This document shows positions 1-11,389 of a stretch of DNA of 64,000 bases, piece after piece (the stretch's first letter is position 1; every line of letters begins with the position of its first letter). This DNA comes from Casuarina equisetifolia (lineage: Eukaryota > Streptophyta > Magnoliopsida > Fagales > Casuarinaceae), in NCBI GenBank assembly GCA_028551475.1, contig CM052354.1:15895258-15959257 (forward strand), read 5' to 3'. Both the position numbers and the translations under genes were made by a program. The notes under the pieces were generated by a model. The model saw only the letters and a list, made by a program, of their open reading frames with translations, did no database searches and was not told the DNA's origin.

Positions 1-2
1 AG

Positions 3-350
3 GTGGAAATAGATGATGGGCAACTTACAGAAGATCTTGAGATGATTAAGAACAAAATTCTAAGTTATTATCAAAACTTGCTAAGGAGGGCAAACCAACT
101 TCAACCATCAAAAACAAAATTAAGGGAGTTATTTCCCATTAAAATTCCAAAAGAAACAAAGAGAAGCCTTATAATAGATGTTCAAAGTGAAGATATACAA
201 AAAGTCCTTAACACTATTGGGAATTACAAAGCTCCAAGTCCTGATGGATATAATAGCTTCTTATTCAAGAAAGCTTTGAGTATTATAGGGAATGAAATAG
301 AAGAAGCAATTATAGCTTTTTTCAGATGCGACAGGTACTGCAAAGAATAA
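3..350 (+). pseudogene. LINE reverse transcriptase fragment, upstream part
   Basis: The 115-aa frame contains the linker before the LINE RT domain and the hallmark segment around residues 60-85 (IGNYKAPSPDGYNSFLFKKA), which corresponds to the plant L1 consensus K-A-P-G-P-D-G-[FY]. The Pro-Asp-Gly core is kept, with Ser replacing the usual Gly. The frame is lost at about nt 325, where the sequence that should continue into the finger region is picked up by another frame. It begins at the window edge, so its first Met is not a true start. Confidence 0.8.
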
Positions 351-784
351 ATTCAATGATAATATCCTTTGTCCCTAAGAAAGTAAATGCTACTCATATA
401 AAAGATTTTAGACCTATCTCTTGTTGCAATTTGTTATACAAGATCATCTCTAAAATTGTGGTAGAAAGATTAAGCAAAGCTTTTCCTCATTTCATACATC
501 CTTGTCAGGACACTTTTATGTTAGGTAGGAACATTAAACAAAACATTTTGTTATGTCAAGAGCTAATACATAATTATCATGAAGATATTCATGGGAAAAG
601 GGTGGCTATTAAGGTTGATATTATGAAAGCATATGATTCAATAGACTGGAATGCAATCTTAAATACTTTGAAAGTTTTAAGGTTTCCAGACAAATTTAGA
701 TTGTCGATTGATAGCTGCATCACCACTGTTGTATATTCCATGAACACAAATGGCTCTTATAAAGGTTTTCTTAAGGGGGCATAG
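326..784 (+). pseudogene. LINE reverse transcriptase fragment, catalytic core with first Asp
   Basis: This 152-aa frame continues the RT in a shifted frame. It shows the LINE block SFVPKK, then DFRPISCCNLLYKIISKIVV (RT motif 1) and KVDIMKAYDSIDWNAI, the motif A block in which the first Asp is the catalytic metal ligand. A stop at 782-784 falls just before the G-L-R-Q-G-D block (787-804), which therefore continues in the same frame past a nonsense codon. Confidence 0.85.
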
Positions 785-2326
785 GGACTTAGACAAGGAG
801 ACCTTCTATATCCTTTTCTCTTTGTTATTGTGATGGAGATTCTTAATAGAATTATATAAAAGAAAATATCTTTTGGAAAGTTCAAATTTCATTGGAAATG
901 CTTTAAAGAAATGATCACTCATCCATGCTTTGCCAATGACCTTTTTTTTTTCTATTTTTCTTTAGCTTATGGAGATATTAAGTCTATATTGTGTTTACTA
1001 GATGCTATGCAAGAGTTTAAGGATATTATAGGTTTAAAGATGCATCCATAAAAGTGTCAAATTTTCTTTTCAGGCTTGTCTAAATAGGAGAAAGCTCTAA
1101 TACTTTATCATATTCCTATCCAAGAAGACCAACTTCTTATAAAATACTTGGGAGTTTCATTAATTACCAAAAGATCCTCCAATTTAGATTGTACAATCCA
1201 AACAAAAAAGATATTGAGGAGAATTGAAGGTTAGGAGTTTAAGCGTATTAATTATAGAGGGGAGACTATAGCTAGCAAAGAGTGTTCTATTCTCCTTGCA
1301 AACATATTGGATGCAAATTTTTCTATTGTCAAAATAGACACTTTATGAAATTGAAAAAATGATTAGAATCTTCCTTTGGGTAAGTTAATCTAATGGACAA
1401 TGTGTAACAAAAGTGTCATGGAAAGAAATTTGTTAGCCTAAAATTTTTAGAGGACTGGGTTTGATAGATTCATACGTGGAATATAGCGGTAGTTGGAAAG
1501 CTCTTATGGTCTCTTGTGCATCATAACTTAAACTCTTTATAGGTTAAATGGATGATAACAAAAAATTTGAAGGGAAGAAATATATTAGAAGTTAAGAAGA
1601 AAGGATCAATAGCTTGGAGTTTTAGGAATATTTTACAAGTAGTAAACTCACACAACTAGTGACAGACTCATAATACACTATTGCCAAAAGTTATGTAGCA
1701 CTGAGAGAGAACATAAAAGATATTGAATGGGCAACACTTGTATGGAAAGAAGGAGTACCAAAACATAATTTTATCTATTAGATCATTTTGAAAGACAAAC
1801 TATCTATAGCAGAGCGTGCGGCTATATGGAATAGCTCAATGACTCTATAATGCAACATTTGCCAACAAGGATAAGAATCATAAGAACATTTATTTTTTAA
1901 ATACATGTTCATAAACTACATATGGAAGGTTCTATTAGGCATGAATGGATTAACTCAAAGAATTGAACACTAGAGAGCTAAAATATGTTGGATGATTAAG
2001 GTTATCAAGAGTAAGAATTTTGTAGCAAACTTGATTAGTATATCTTTCAGGATCGCATTGTATCACATTTGAAAAGAAAGAAATAAAAGAAGATTTAGTG
2101 AAAAAAGTCTAGGCAATTCAACCATTATTGCTAAAATTAATAAGGACGTGAGAGGAAAGATTTCATTTACCAAAGGAGTAAAGCCTACAAATTGTAATAA
2201 ATTCTTACAAGAGCTTTGGAATTTGTCAAATGTAGTGTTTAAGCTTAAATAATGATGTTTGTAATTGGACAGTCTTGTAATTTTTATAGTGATATATAAT
2301 TCTTGGCCTTTCACCAATAAAAAAAG
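785..2326 (+). pseudogene. LINE reverse transcriptase C-terminal part and zinc-binding tail, heavily broken
   Basis: After the stop at 784 the plus strand still reads the motif B block GLRQGD (787-804) and then the thumb region. At about 925-945 the catalytic F-A-D-D box reads C-F-A-N-D, so the first catalytic Asp is replaced by Asn. Downstream, around 1800-1890, AERAAIWNSS followed by CNICQQG resembles the zf-RVT segment of plant LINEs. Many stops occur and no frame exceeds 60 codons. It is inferred to be inactive. Confidence 0.7.
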
Positions 2327-2399
2327 AACTTGTATTATTTATATCATAAATTAGTCAAAATAACTTTATAAAAATAAAGTTATCATATACCTACCATGT

Positions 2400-3920
2400 T
2401 GGAACTCATAGTAGGATTGTTGTTGATGAGGATCAAGATCTAGCTTGCTCCTTAATGAATCTAAGGGGCATAGATGAAGATGTCCCATTAAAAGTAGCGA
2501 CATTTGTAATCAAGGATATGTTACGTTTCTTCCCTTTGCTTTTTGGTGGGTACTTAACAAGCGTGTAACAATTCTCTTTCTTGTGCTCATGCAACTCATA
2601 ATGCCAACACTATATAAGTTTAAAACAAGCTTCTTTCTTATGCCTAATTTTCTTGAAAAAGTTCTAAATATCTTTTTCTAGTGCATTTTTAGGAGTTATA
2701 ATTGCTAGCATTGATTGTCCAATGTTGTCATCAAGTGTTGTATTTCCAACAAACATGACAAGGTATTGTGCAACCACATTAAGGGCAAGGTTGGCCTCAT
2801 CTTTATGGCAAAAGCCAGGGCTTTTACATTCTAAAAGTTACTAGCAAGTTACCTAGTGGCTTCCTCCTCCTAAACCATGCTAATAGTGTCCTCAAGAGAT
2901 GGAAGTGACCAAATGTTGAGAAATTTAAAATAAAAAGGCCAAATAAAATGGGTAAAGCTTCACCAATTTAAGATGACAAATGGCAACATAGACATGCAGC
3001 TGATCATGCAATTTCTTATGTTTATTTACATACTCATCAATAGTTTTATCCATCTAAGCATATAAACTAATGTCCTTCTTCACTTGCTCCTAGTCTTTTT
3101 AAATTTAAAGGTACTTTACTTCCATACATCTCAAGTCTTCATTGCATAAGTGAATGGGTGATAAAGGGTTTGCAATAGAGATGTGAATAGACAAGATATG
3201 ACAAGGGCATTGCATCATTCCTAATAAGGCCATACAGGAGAATCACGAGGTTGTCCTAGTCTAGTTTCATCAATAATGGCAAGTTTCTTCTTCTTAGGTA
3301 GTGTGATTTGCATGTCATGAGACCAACAGAAAAAGTAGTGTTCTCTGGAACAATTAGAACACTAAGCTCATTTACATTTATATAAAATGCGTCATTAAAG
3401 GGTAGTTATTGAAGGACTGTTGGCTAGTGATGGAGAACGGTTCATGTTGTTCTTCTTTTGTTTCCCATTGGCCCTAGAGATAAAGATGGGCTTTTTTTGT
3501 ATTCTGCTTGTTAGCATTGCTTATGGGTTAGAAGCCATGAACATAGGAAAAACAAATACATAGACAACAAATGCTACATGCAAGACAAAAGCAATTTGCA
3601 AAGAAATCAAAAGCAATTGTGTTCTTAACATAAATCATGAATACAAAAAATGTGTGCATAGAACATTACATTGTTTAGGAAAAATCCCCTATAAGTAAGG
3701 GAAAACATAAAGCCAAAAAGCTAATAGAGAGCAAAAAATAGAAATTGTAATGGAACACTATAGATGATAGACATAAACACATAACAACCTAACAAATTCA
3801 TAAAACATGATTTTTCATTGATCTAAACATGAAAAAACATGATAAATGAATTGATATGCAAAAGTAAAAAATAAATAAAGGAATAAGGAAAAGATAGAAA
3901 ACAAACCTTCTCTAATACCA
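2400..3920 (-). pseudogene. Ty1/copia gag remnant with primer-binding site
   Basis: Read on the minus strand, 3910-3920 gives TGGTATTAGAG, close to the tRNA-iMet complement used as PBS by plant copia elements. A leader and then a Gag-like sequence follow toward lower coordinates: the N-terminal block (FSGWSHDMQITL, about 3310-3340), a UBN2-like block (DEYVNKHKKLHDQL, about 3000-3045), and a Cys/His knuckle-like segment (CWHYELHEHKKENC, about 2575-2615). In all frames it is interrupted by stops and shifts. Order and spacing fit a 5' half of a copia element truncated at its left side. No pol follows it. Confidence 0.6.
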
Positions 3921-3921
3921 T

Positions 3922-4130
3922 CTTAAAGAACAAGAGTCATCATGAACCTTGAAATAAACCTTCTTACTCCAAAATAAGGTTACAAAGTTGTTTTATAAGA
4001 TTCAAGATCAATAAAAATGAATAGGGTAAGAGGATAAAACCTAATATAAGAAGGCTAAGTTATTAGGCTAAAGCCATACATATACAAGGTCTTAGCTTTA
4101 TTGATAATGACAATATACAACTAAGTAACA
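3922..4130 (-). repeat. Possible copia 5' LTR adjoining the PBS
   Basis: On the minus strand the piece begins TGTTACTTAG at 4130 and runs up to the PBS at 3920, which is where a 5' LTR should lie. No partner LTR was found, so both ends are inferred only from position and the TG start. Confidence 0.3.
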
Positions 4131-4149
4131 TTATTTTCTCATTAGGTTC

Positions 4150-5400
4150 TATTGGAGATTTCTTACACTATGTAGGCAAACCAATGACAACTAGCTTGCC
4201 AAGACAAATTTTAGCTAATAGATTGTGGAAAGACTTGGAGGTAAATGTTGTAGCCTCGTCGCATTGAATGGCTTTAATTTTTCTTTGAGGTAGATTTTCA
4301 ACTAAAACTTAGAATTTTGAAAATTTTTTAAAAGTTGGTCTTTGGATTGAATTGTGTAAATCCAAGTAAATTTTGAATAGTTATCAATAAATGCTATGAA
4401 ACATCTATTTTCATTGGACAACAAGATCAGAATGGGCCCCTAAATATCAAAATAAATTAAATTCAATGGAGCCTAAGATAAATTCCTTGTTGGAGGATGT
4501 GGGATTCTAGCAATTTTACTCACTCTACATACTTGACATGAAGATGGAGATTTTCTAGAAAATGGAATTTTCATTATTTGAAACAACTTTATTACATTAT
4601 TGGAATTTGCATGCCATAATGTAGGATGCCATTTCCAAGCATATGTGTAGTTATTTTAAGGGCATTGGATGATTGCTTCATATTTAGGAAGTCTAGATGG
4701 TAAAGTTGTAATCAAGTGTTCCTTTAAGCAAAGTCTAGCAAGTACAAAGACTTGGTACAGTGCAAAAATCATAATAAAAATGACATACACAATAATCTTT
4801 TAGTAAATCTAGAAACATATAACAAAAAATTGAACATATTACCAAAACATTAGAAATATATGAATTTTTTAAGTTTAGAAATGTGTTTATATAGGTAATT
4901 GGTAAGCCCATATTATCTCTTACAATGACCTATTGTCTCCATTGTAGGCTATAATATTTTCTAAGCCCATTTCATCCTTAGTTATATGGTTGTTCACCCT
5001 AGAGACAAGAAACCAAGTGGGGTCATATTGGGCCAATGGTAGTGCACCCAATATAAAATGGGCCTAGGTTGAAGCTGAACTTGAATGGCATGATTAACCT
5101 CTAAAATTAGGTTGGTTGGTCCTTAGGCTGGGATGTAACATAAAAGAAAATTAGAGCCCAAATGACCTATTTTCCAACAAATATAATAGATTTATGTCTA
5201 GTGATAATAACTGCAAATGGGGTTGCCCAAATTGGTTGACATTGAGTTAGGGGAGGTGGGACGTGCACATTGATTAGATTTGGTCATCTTAAAGAATGGA
5301 ATTGATGCAAGAGTAACTACATCAGCTCAAACTATTGTCCTAGCCCATATGTTGAGTGTGTTAACAATACAAGTTTAGGTCACAACATAATGTATCCAAG
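4150..5400 (-). pseudogene. Ty1/copia protease, GAG-pre-integrase and integrase core remnant
   Basis: On the minus strand, descending from about 5200, traces of the protease/linker region appear, then the GAG-pre-integrase Cys block (SSCQVCRVSK, about 4540-4570), then the integrase core start (APLNLIYFDIWG-like, about 4440-4480) and CFIAFIDNYSKFTWIY (about 4350-4405), the usual copia block after the first integrase Asp. The second Asp and the Glu region are not found; similarity fades at about 4150. Stops are frequent. It lies downstream (in minus orientation) of an RT/RNase H remnant and upstream of a gag remnant, an order impossible for one copia element, so it is treated as a separate fragment. 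Confidence 0.6.
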
Positions 5401-5530
5401 AAAGGTAAGGTTAAAGAGCATATTAAGAATCCTCTAGATTCTTTGATTTGTATTAGGGTTTTGTAATTAATGTTTGTCTTTGATTTGTCTTAGGGTTTCA
5501 TAATTAATGTTAGAGGTTTTCTTACATGGT

Positions 5531-5959
5531 CGTTAAGTCCTTAATTTTTTAAGGTTTCTTTATTGTTAGAGAGATTATTTTCTTTTGTGTGGTTTTCATT
5601 AATTTTTTGGATCTTTCATTTTTTGGGTTTTTCTTAATTATCTAGATCCTTGATTTTTCAAGGATTTCCTTGATTTTTAGGATCTTTGATTTGTCTAAAC
5701 CCTTAGGGTTAGGTTTAATTCCCTATTTAAAGAAAGCATCATTTTAGTTGTGAGCATACTTCTTTTTCCAAAGAAATAGAAAACCCTAAGTTGTTCTCTC
5801 AACTTGTGATTCCTTTACCTAATTCTCATCAAATATTGGTGGTGGAGCACCTCCTTGAATAAGCATGCTACCTTTATTCCTTAAAGTCTGTCTTAGCCAT
5901 GACTATCCTTCCTTAGCTCTAAGCAAAACTCACTTAATCCTACCATGTGATTTGCATCA
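5531..5959 (+). repeat. Solo or orphan LTR, same family as the LTRs at 61371-61963 and 63507-64000
   Basis: The segment aligns along its length with the reverse complement of the LTR at 61371-61963. Shared blocks are the start (GTTAAGTCCTTAATTT), a promoter-like CTATTTAAAG box near 5733, a TTGGTGGTGGA block near 5838 and an end in GCATCA at 5959. The expected first dinucleotide TG is CG here. No matching flanking pentamers were seen (ATGGT versus GGCCT) and no PBS or PPT adjoins it, so it is a solo LTR or a truncated element end. Confidence 0.65.
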
Positions 5960-6559
5960 GGCCTTGTGTTGTGAGTACATTGGATTGACTATCATATGGT
6001 GCAAGTCTAGTGTTAGAGGTGACTAGTGAGGCCATGGCTTGCTCTGTCATTTCTAGGAAAACATCTTGGGTGAGAGAAGGCATCATAGGTATTCAAAACT
6101 AGGAGGGTTGGTGCAAATGTGAACTACAATTGTAATGGCCAAAGGTGTGAATGGGACTCCAAGTTTGCAAAAAAAAAAAACATGACTAAAGTACTCTTGT
6201 TAGAGATTAGCTCACTGACAACATTTGATCTATAAAGGAGTTTTACCCCTTAGAGGAACTCAGTCACTAACTACTATCCCTTGGTTACCATGTATCGATG
6301 AAGGCACAAAGAGTTAGATTTGAAGTTGTGCTCAAAATCCAACCTAATGTAGTTTGCTCACCCTAATTATGGTTAATTGAATTGTTGGGTTCTCTATGCA
6401 GCATGCATAAAGGGTGAAAGTTGACTATGGACTATTATCTTCTATGACACAACTTAGATGCTGCCCTAATCATAGATGCCTTTTGTTAAGCACCTAGCCC
6501 ACATGGATGGAGATTACAACTATTTTGATTGATGTGACCTTGGAGACAACAATGGAGAT
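5960..6559. other. No recognisable gene
   Basis: AT-rich sequence without an ORF of note. It separates a solo LTR from a minus-strand copia RNase H remnant and might include that element's decayed 3' end, but no LTR partner or polypurine tract could be identified. Confidence 0.4.
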
Positions 6560-7980
6560 AGTATTTAAGTTAACTTTCACACTTAATGCCTACTAAGAAG
6601 GGCACTTTGATCCTATTTGAAGCCAACATTCATTTGACATCTAGACAAGTCCATCTCAAGGCACACCGATGCATATCCCAATGTTTAAATTTCTTATTCT
6701 TAAATCCAAACACAAATATGAACCTAGTTAGTCACTAGCAAACTAACAATTGATCTAAATATGAATTTTCCTTTCGTAAACAACTAGGTTTGCCACTCAA
6801 TGAGTAGTTACCTTGTTATCTAAAAAAATGTGCATCTTATATCTACTCTTAAGTTTTGGTGTAGTCTTATCACTTAGTACTCTAACTTTGCTAATGATTT
6901 GGAGATAATTGGTCGTTTCTTTGTCCTATAAGAAATCAAGGAATCTCCCAACTTCATGTAACATTTTATAAATGATCCTTGGTCATTGGGTTGGATGCAT
7001 AATCTAAGTTGCAAAATGTCACTAATTCCATCTTTTATTTGGAGGAGAATAAGATCCCTAAGTATGGACAACCCTTGATATACTTCAAAATTTTCACTAT
7101 CAACATAATTTGTGATCTCTTTTATACATACATGACATAACTAAAGTCCCATCATAGTGAGATATATTAGTCACCCAATTAGTCTATAATAATTGGATAG
7201 ATCATCTAGATGATCTATTATTGGTAATCTTGCATTTTGTTCCATAGTAATAATAGCAAGCTTTGCTTTGGATGGTTGATTCTGATACCAATTCAAATAC
7301 ATATTCATTGTCTTAAGCAAATCTCATTCTTTGACCTTGTTATCTTTATGCCTAGAAGTATTTTTATTGGGCCTAGGTCTTTGTTGTAAAATCTTGTGTG
7401 GAGATGACTATTTAGTTCTTCAATAAAGTACATGTATTAGTGACTAAGATATAATTTAACATGTCAAAAGAGTAATAAAGGAAACTTACTTTTTTTTAAA
7501 AGAGCAAGTAATTATGTTTGAACTACTAGAACCCTACTTATATAAATGCAATTATGAACTTAGTTTTCCATTATCTTGATGCTTGTTTCAATCAATATAA
7601 AAACTTAAGTGATATGTCTACTTTATTCTCCCCTAAACTATGAGGTCTTAATGGAAGAGTCATGAAAATCTCCTAATTAAGATCATTGTGGAGGAATGCA
7701 TTATACTTATTCATCTAGTAAATAAATTATTGCTTGATAGAAGCTAATGCAAAAATAGAGTAGACTATGATCATTATAACAATGGGAGAAAAACTATTAT
7801 GGTAATCAATTATAACTTTTTCATTGGAATGCTTAGCAATTAGTGTTGCCTTATATCATTCAACCAAGCCATTAGCATAATATTCTTACCACATATAATT
7901 ATTTGCAGCCAATGGGTTTGCTCTTTGAAGGGAGGTTAAACAAATTTTATGTGTGATTTTGTTATAATGCTTGAAGTTCA
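6560..7980 (-). pseudogene. Ty1/copia reverse transcriptase and RNase H remnant
   Basis: On the minus strand from 7980 downward: a VYKI-like start of the RT domain, then IDYHNSFSPIV (about 7800-7835), NAFLHNDL (about 7700-7725) and LKQASR (about 7600), which are the copia RT blocks around motif A and the Y-G-L-K-Q motif. The Y-V-D-D region cannot be seen and may be deleted. RNase H blocks follow: LIYLTMMGL (about 7150-7180), the 65-codon frame 6874-7071 with GDSLISYRTKKRPIISKSLA, and DNKVTTH plus YERKIHI (about 6780-6830). Several stops and frame changes make it a pseudogene. Confidence 0.7.
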
Positions 7981-8844
7981 TTATCCATATGCTTAATTGA
8001 TTAACTATTCGAAACAACCTCATGTTGGTGGGCGGATTCTATGGTGAACGACATGGCAAAAGGCAAAAGGCAGACAAAAGAATGGTGTTATAGAAAGATT
8101 GCTAATGTAAGTAAATTGGAAAATTGGGTAGGATACGAAGTTTAGTGGTGAAGATGATCTTCTAGTGTTTATGGTAGTGTCTTTTAATTATATTAAGTTG
8201 CCTAGGTAGATCAACCAATGCAATTCAGTGTGGCTTGATAGGGAAGGTGTTGGGGTATATAATAGAGGTAAAAAAGTATGCAATAAAGTTAAAGTAGGAA
8301 ATATCAATGGTTGATCATTTGAGAGCAAGATACTGTGGATTGAGGAAAAATGGGTGATGATGGTTGAAGAAGTTTAAAAAGAACCTATGCTATCAATATC
8401 AATGACAAGGCTATAATTCTCTTTTCTCAAAAAAAAAAAAAAGATAGAAGTTTAAAAAGGAAAAAGGTTTTCTAGAAGATAACATCTTTAATGACAAAAA
8501 ATTTATAAGTGAAAATTTCATAGAGATAATAACAACCATGGTGGCATGAAGGCTAAATTTCCACTTGTAACTAGTGGTGATTGTTAGTTTACCTAATTTT
8601 TTATGTTGAAAAGGTGTTAAAAAAGATGCTTAAAAAACATATGCAAGGACTTAAGATGTTAACTAAAGAAGTTTAGTGCAAGATAATGAAATGGTTTTAG
8701 TACTTTATTTGATTAAGTGGTTATAACAACTTAACTTATTAGATTAAGTGGTTATAATTGTTAGCTTATCAAGTAGTTATAATAGATTAATTTATTAGAT
8801 TAAGCATTTAATTTTTTGTAACAATTTTTTAAGTTGACAAAGTT

Positions 8845-8872
8845 CTATTTAAAGGAGACGTCCTTTAAATAG
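8845..8872. repeat. Perfect 12-bp inverted repeat with 4-nt loop over a TATA-like box
   Basis: CTATTTAAAGGA (8845-8856), loop GACG, then TCCTTTAAATAG (8861-8872). The arms are exact complements. Both strands therefore contain a TATTTAAAGG promoter-like box facing opposite ways. Confidence 0.9.
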
Positions 8873-8876
8873 AAAA

Positions 8877-8912
8877 GGAAGGACATATAGTATAATAGTT
8901 ATATATCCTTCC
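8877..8912. repeat. 13-bp inverted repeat, one mismatch
   Basis: GGAAGGACATATA (8877-8889) pairs with TATATATCCTTCC (8900-8912), 12 of 13 positions, across a 10-nt loop. It begins 5 nt after the hairpin at 8845-8872. Confidence 0.85.
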
Positions 8913-9463
8913 TCTTGTAAATAGTTTTTGATGAATAGAAATTAAGATTTTTTTTTAAAGTGTGATATTTCCTTTAAAAGGATCAAGGATGCTTCTCTCT
9001 TAAAGGCTAATAAATGTTTTTAGTTATATATTTTCACTATCACACATGTAAGAATTGTTGTTGTAGCAGTTTCAATCTATAATTTTGCAATGATTGGGAT
9101 AAAATTAAAGAGGATTTGAATGCCTCGTATAATTTCATAAAGGTCAAACCTAGAATTTGCATAAGATTTTTTGAAAGGAAGGGAAGGTCATAAGTAACCC
9201 AAAAGGCAATATGTAGTTTTTGGCCATTGTCAAATTGACAACTAACCCACTAAGGAGGAGGGCAAGCCCTCGCCAATTATTATAAGAAGACAAAGCATCC
9301 ATAGGAACTAATTGAGTTTGTCACCATCACAAGAAGTCTTATCAACAATGCCTAGGTTGTCTTTAGTTGAGCAAAACAACAAAAGAATAGATTTAATTGT
9401 GTAGAAATGAACTTGTCTTCACATGTTATGGGATATTGGGTGTAATTTTGTTGTGTTATATGT

Positions 9464-10125
9464 TTGGTGAAATCCTACATGCAAGTGTACATGTCGAACA
9501 AATAATATAATGATGAGAATAAGTATCGCGCCACAAAGACTAGTGATTACTAAGCTAACTAATTACTAAAGGTGAATAACCCCTAAAATCTAGCCAACCG
9601 AAATTATAGAACATTGATTAAATAACTAAATTTAACCTAAACTTCCTTAACAAAATATGTTAAAGCATCTGATTTCACCTAATTAATAGGTACAAATATT
9701 GATCATTCATGCTAGCAAAGATTAATTCTACTCATGTGATGATGAAATTTCATAATTTATTCATTATCCTATGTTTAAGTATAACAAACCTACTTAGCTC
9801 ATTAACTTATTGTATTTCTACCTATGAATTAAATAAACTAAGTGCACTAAGATATGTGAATATTTCAGTTTACATTTAGAGCATCACAAACCACATGGTA
9901 GATGTCTATCCATATTAATCTATGGTTGCATATTACATAAAGCAATCACATGTCATCTCTTGTCAATTCAAACATATAATAAGATCATTTAAGTGGTAGC
10001 TAATCACTTAAAAGCATTAACCTTAGTAAAATACAACTTCACATAAACAAAACATCTTACAAAATATAAAAATCATGTCATTTATACCATTGTAATCAAA
10101 TTACATCCTAGCCTAACAACATAAA
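9464..10125 (+). repeat. Left arm of the fold-back structure
   Basis: Pairs with about 11390-12058. Well conserved blocks include the outer CATGCAAGTGTACATGT and an internal TACTTAGCTCATTAACTTA block near 9790. Confidence 0.8.
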
Positions 10126-11073
10126 CATAAATAGTGCAAGAAATTGAACAAAACATTATTCAAATTAAAAACATGAAAGCTATCACCAAAATGTCTCTAA
10201 TTCAAGAAAAGTTTTCACAAATTTGCACATCAAGAAAAGGGGAAGCAAACAAGTTGAAACACACTTTCACACACCTCCACCATACGGTGGTGCCATATGC
10301 CACCACTATTCTTCACAGAACCCACCAAAAATTGCTAATGAAGGTGCCTAGAATGCTGATTTGTAAAAATATTATGTTGATTTGCCCCAAAAAGGCATAG
10401 ATCTAACAAAATCCCTAGGCAACCTTGATAACTTTATATTATATAGAGTTATTTTGTTTATTTTAAGTAATATATTATATCTTTATTTATTTATATTTAT
10501 GTATATTTTATTGTTTTATTTAGCAAACTCAAAATAGAAGAAAAATGGAAGAAAAGAAGCCACAAAGGAATGAAAACAAAGAAAAAGAAGCAATTGTCAC
10601 ACATGAGAAGCAAGGGAGAAAAAGATTGAAAAAGAAAAGAGAAGGGTCATGAATTATCAAACAAAGCAGGAGAGAGAAAAGAGTGCCAGCAAAGAAATAG
10701 AGAGGCGTTAAAAGAGGCCAGCAGGGAAGCGATGCTAGCACGGGACAGTCGTGCAACTATTGACCCATTTTTGGCGATAGTGCAAGTATTTTCTAGCCAA
10801 ACTAACCTTTTCTCAATTGATTTGAAAGAATATTTGGCCAATATGTGTGAGTTTAAGGTTGATCTACACCTTGGACTCATTTACGATGAGCTTCTGGTGA
10901 AGAAAAATGGTGAATGCCGTTTGGGTTTTTTGGTAGATCTATGCAATTTTGTGGCTTTCTAAAGGGATTTATCGGCAAATCAGCAACCCAAGGCTTGTCT
11001 AGAGCAACTTCTAAAGTTTTCTATGCAGAATGGTGATAATGCATGGCAACAAACAACAGCGTGTGTCACCAAT

Positions 11074-11220
11074 GAGTGGCGGTGCGTGTGATAAGCTCGT
11101 GGTGGTGTGTATGATAAGCGCGATAAGCGTGTGGCGGCACGTGCGATAAATGCGTGGTGGCACGTGTGATAAACGCGTGGTGGCGCGTGCAATAAGCACG
11201 TGACAACATGTGTATAGCTC
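11074..11220. repeat. 23-bp GC-rich minisatellite, six copies
   Basis: Units start at 11074, 11097, 11129, 11152, 11175 and 11198, with a 9-bp partial unit at 11120-11128. A central unit reads GCGTGGTGGCACGTGTGATA plus three bases. The array is much richer in G+C than its surroundings and contains several CACGTG-like cores. It produces short repetitive His/Arg-rich frames on the minus strand, which I regard as by-products. Confidence 0.85.
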
Positions 11221-11389
11221 GTTTCGTCCCATTTTCCAAACAGAACCTTCTCATCCCCCTGATGTGCAAATTTGTGTAGCCTTTTTTTTTTGGGATTTGA
11301 AGACATTTTTGGTGACAGCTTAATGTTTTTAATTTACAAAATGTGTTGTTTAATTTCTTACACTGTTCTTGTTTGTGTAAATATGTTGT

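Larger units (their letters stand above)
1..2326 (+). mobile_element. 3' part of a degenerate plant LINE (non-LTR retrotransposon)
   Basis: This is the 3' portion of a LINE; the endonuclease half lies left of the window. The plus strand carries an L1-type reverse transcriptase in several broken frames, then a C-terminal zinc-binding segment, and ends in a short AATAAAAAAA tail near 2317-2326 without any LTR. That order (RT, Cys/His tail, A-rich 3' end) is typical of plant L1 elements. Frames change at about 325 and stops are frequent after 784, so the copy is dead. No target-site duplication can be assessed because the 5' end is outside the window. Confidence 0.85.
7985..9463. other. Non-coding AT-rich stretch with LTR-like promoter hairpins
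   Basis: No convincing coding sequence. There is an A-tract at about 8430-8443. Around 8830-8960 a TATTTAAAGG box, two strong hairpins and pyrimidine-rich sequence resemble the promoter/R region of an LTR, but no second copy was found in the window. Confidence 0.35.

Noticed and set aside
11074..11220. CRISPR-like array
   Set aside because: The 23-bp units abut without unique spacers, and the setting is a plant nuclear genome; it is a minisatellite.
10980..11306. His/Arg-rich overlapping minus-strand frames as a repeat protein
   Set aside because: Three frames are open at once because of the 23-bp minisatellite; there is no start context or domain.
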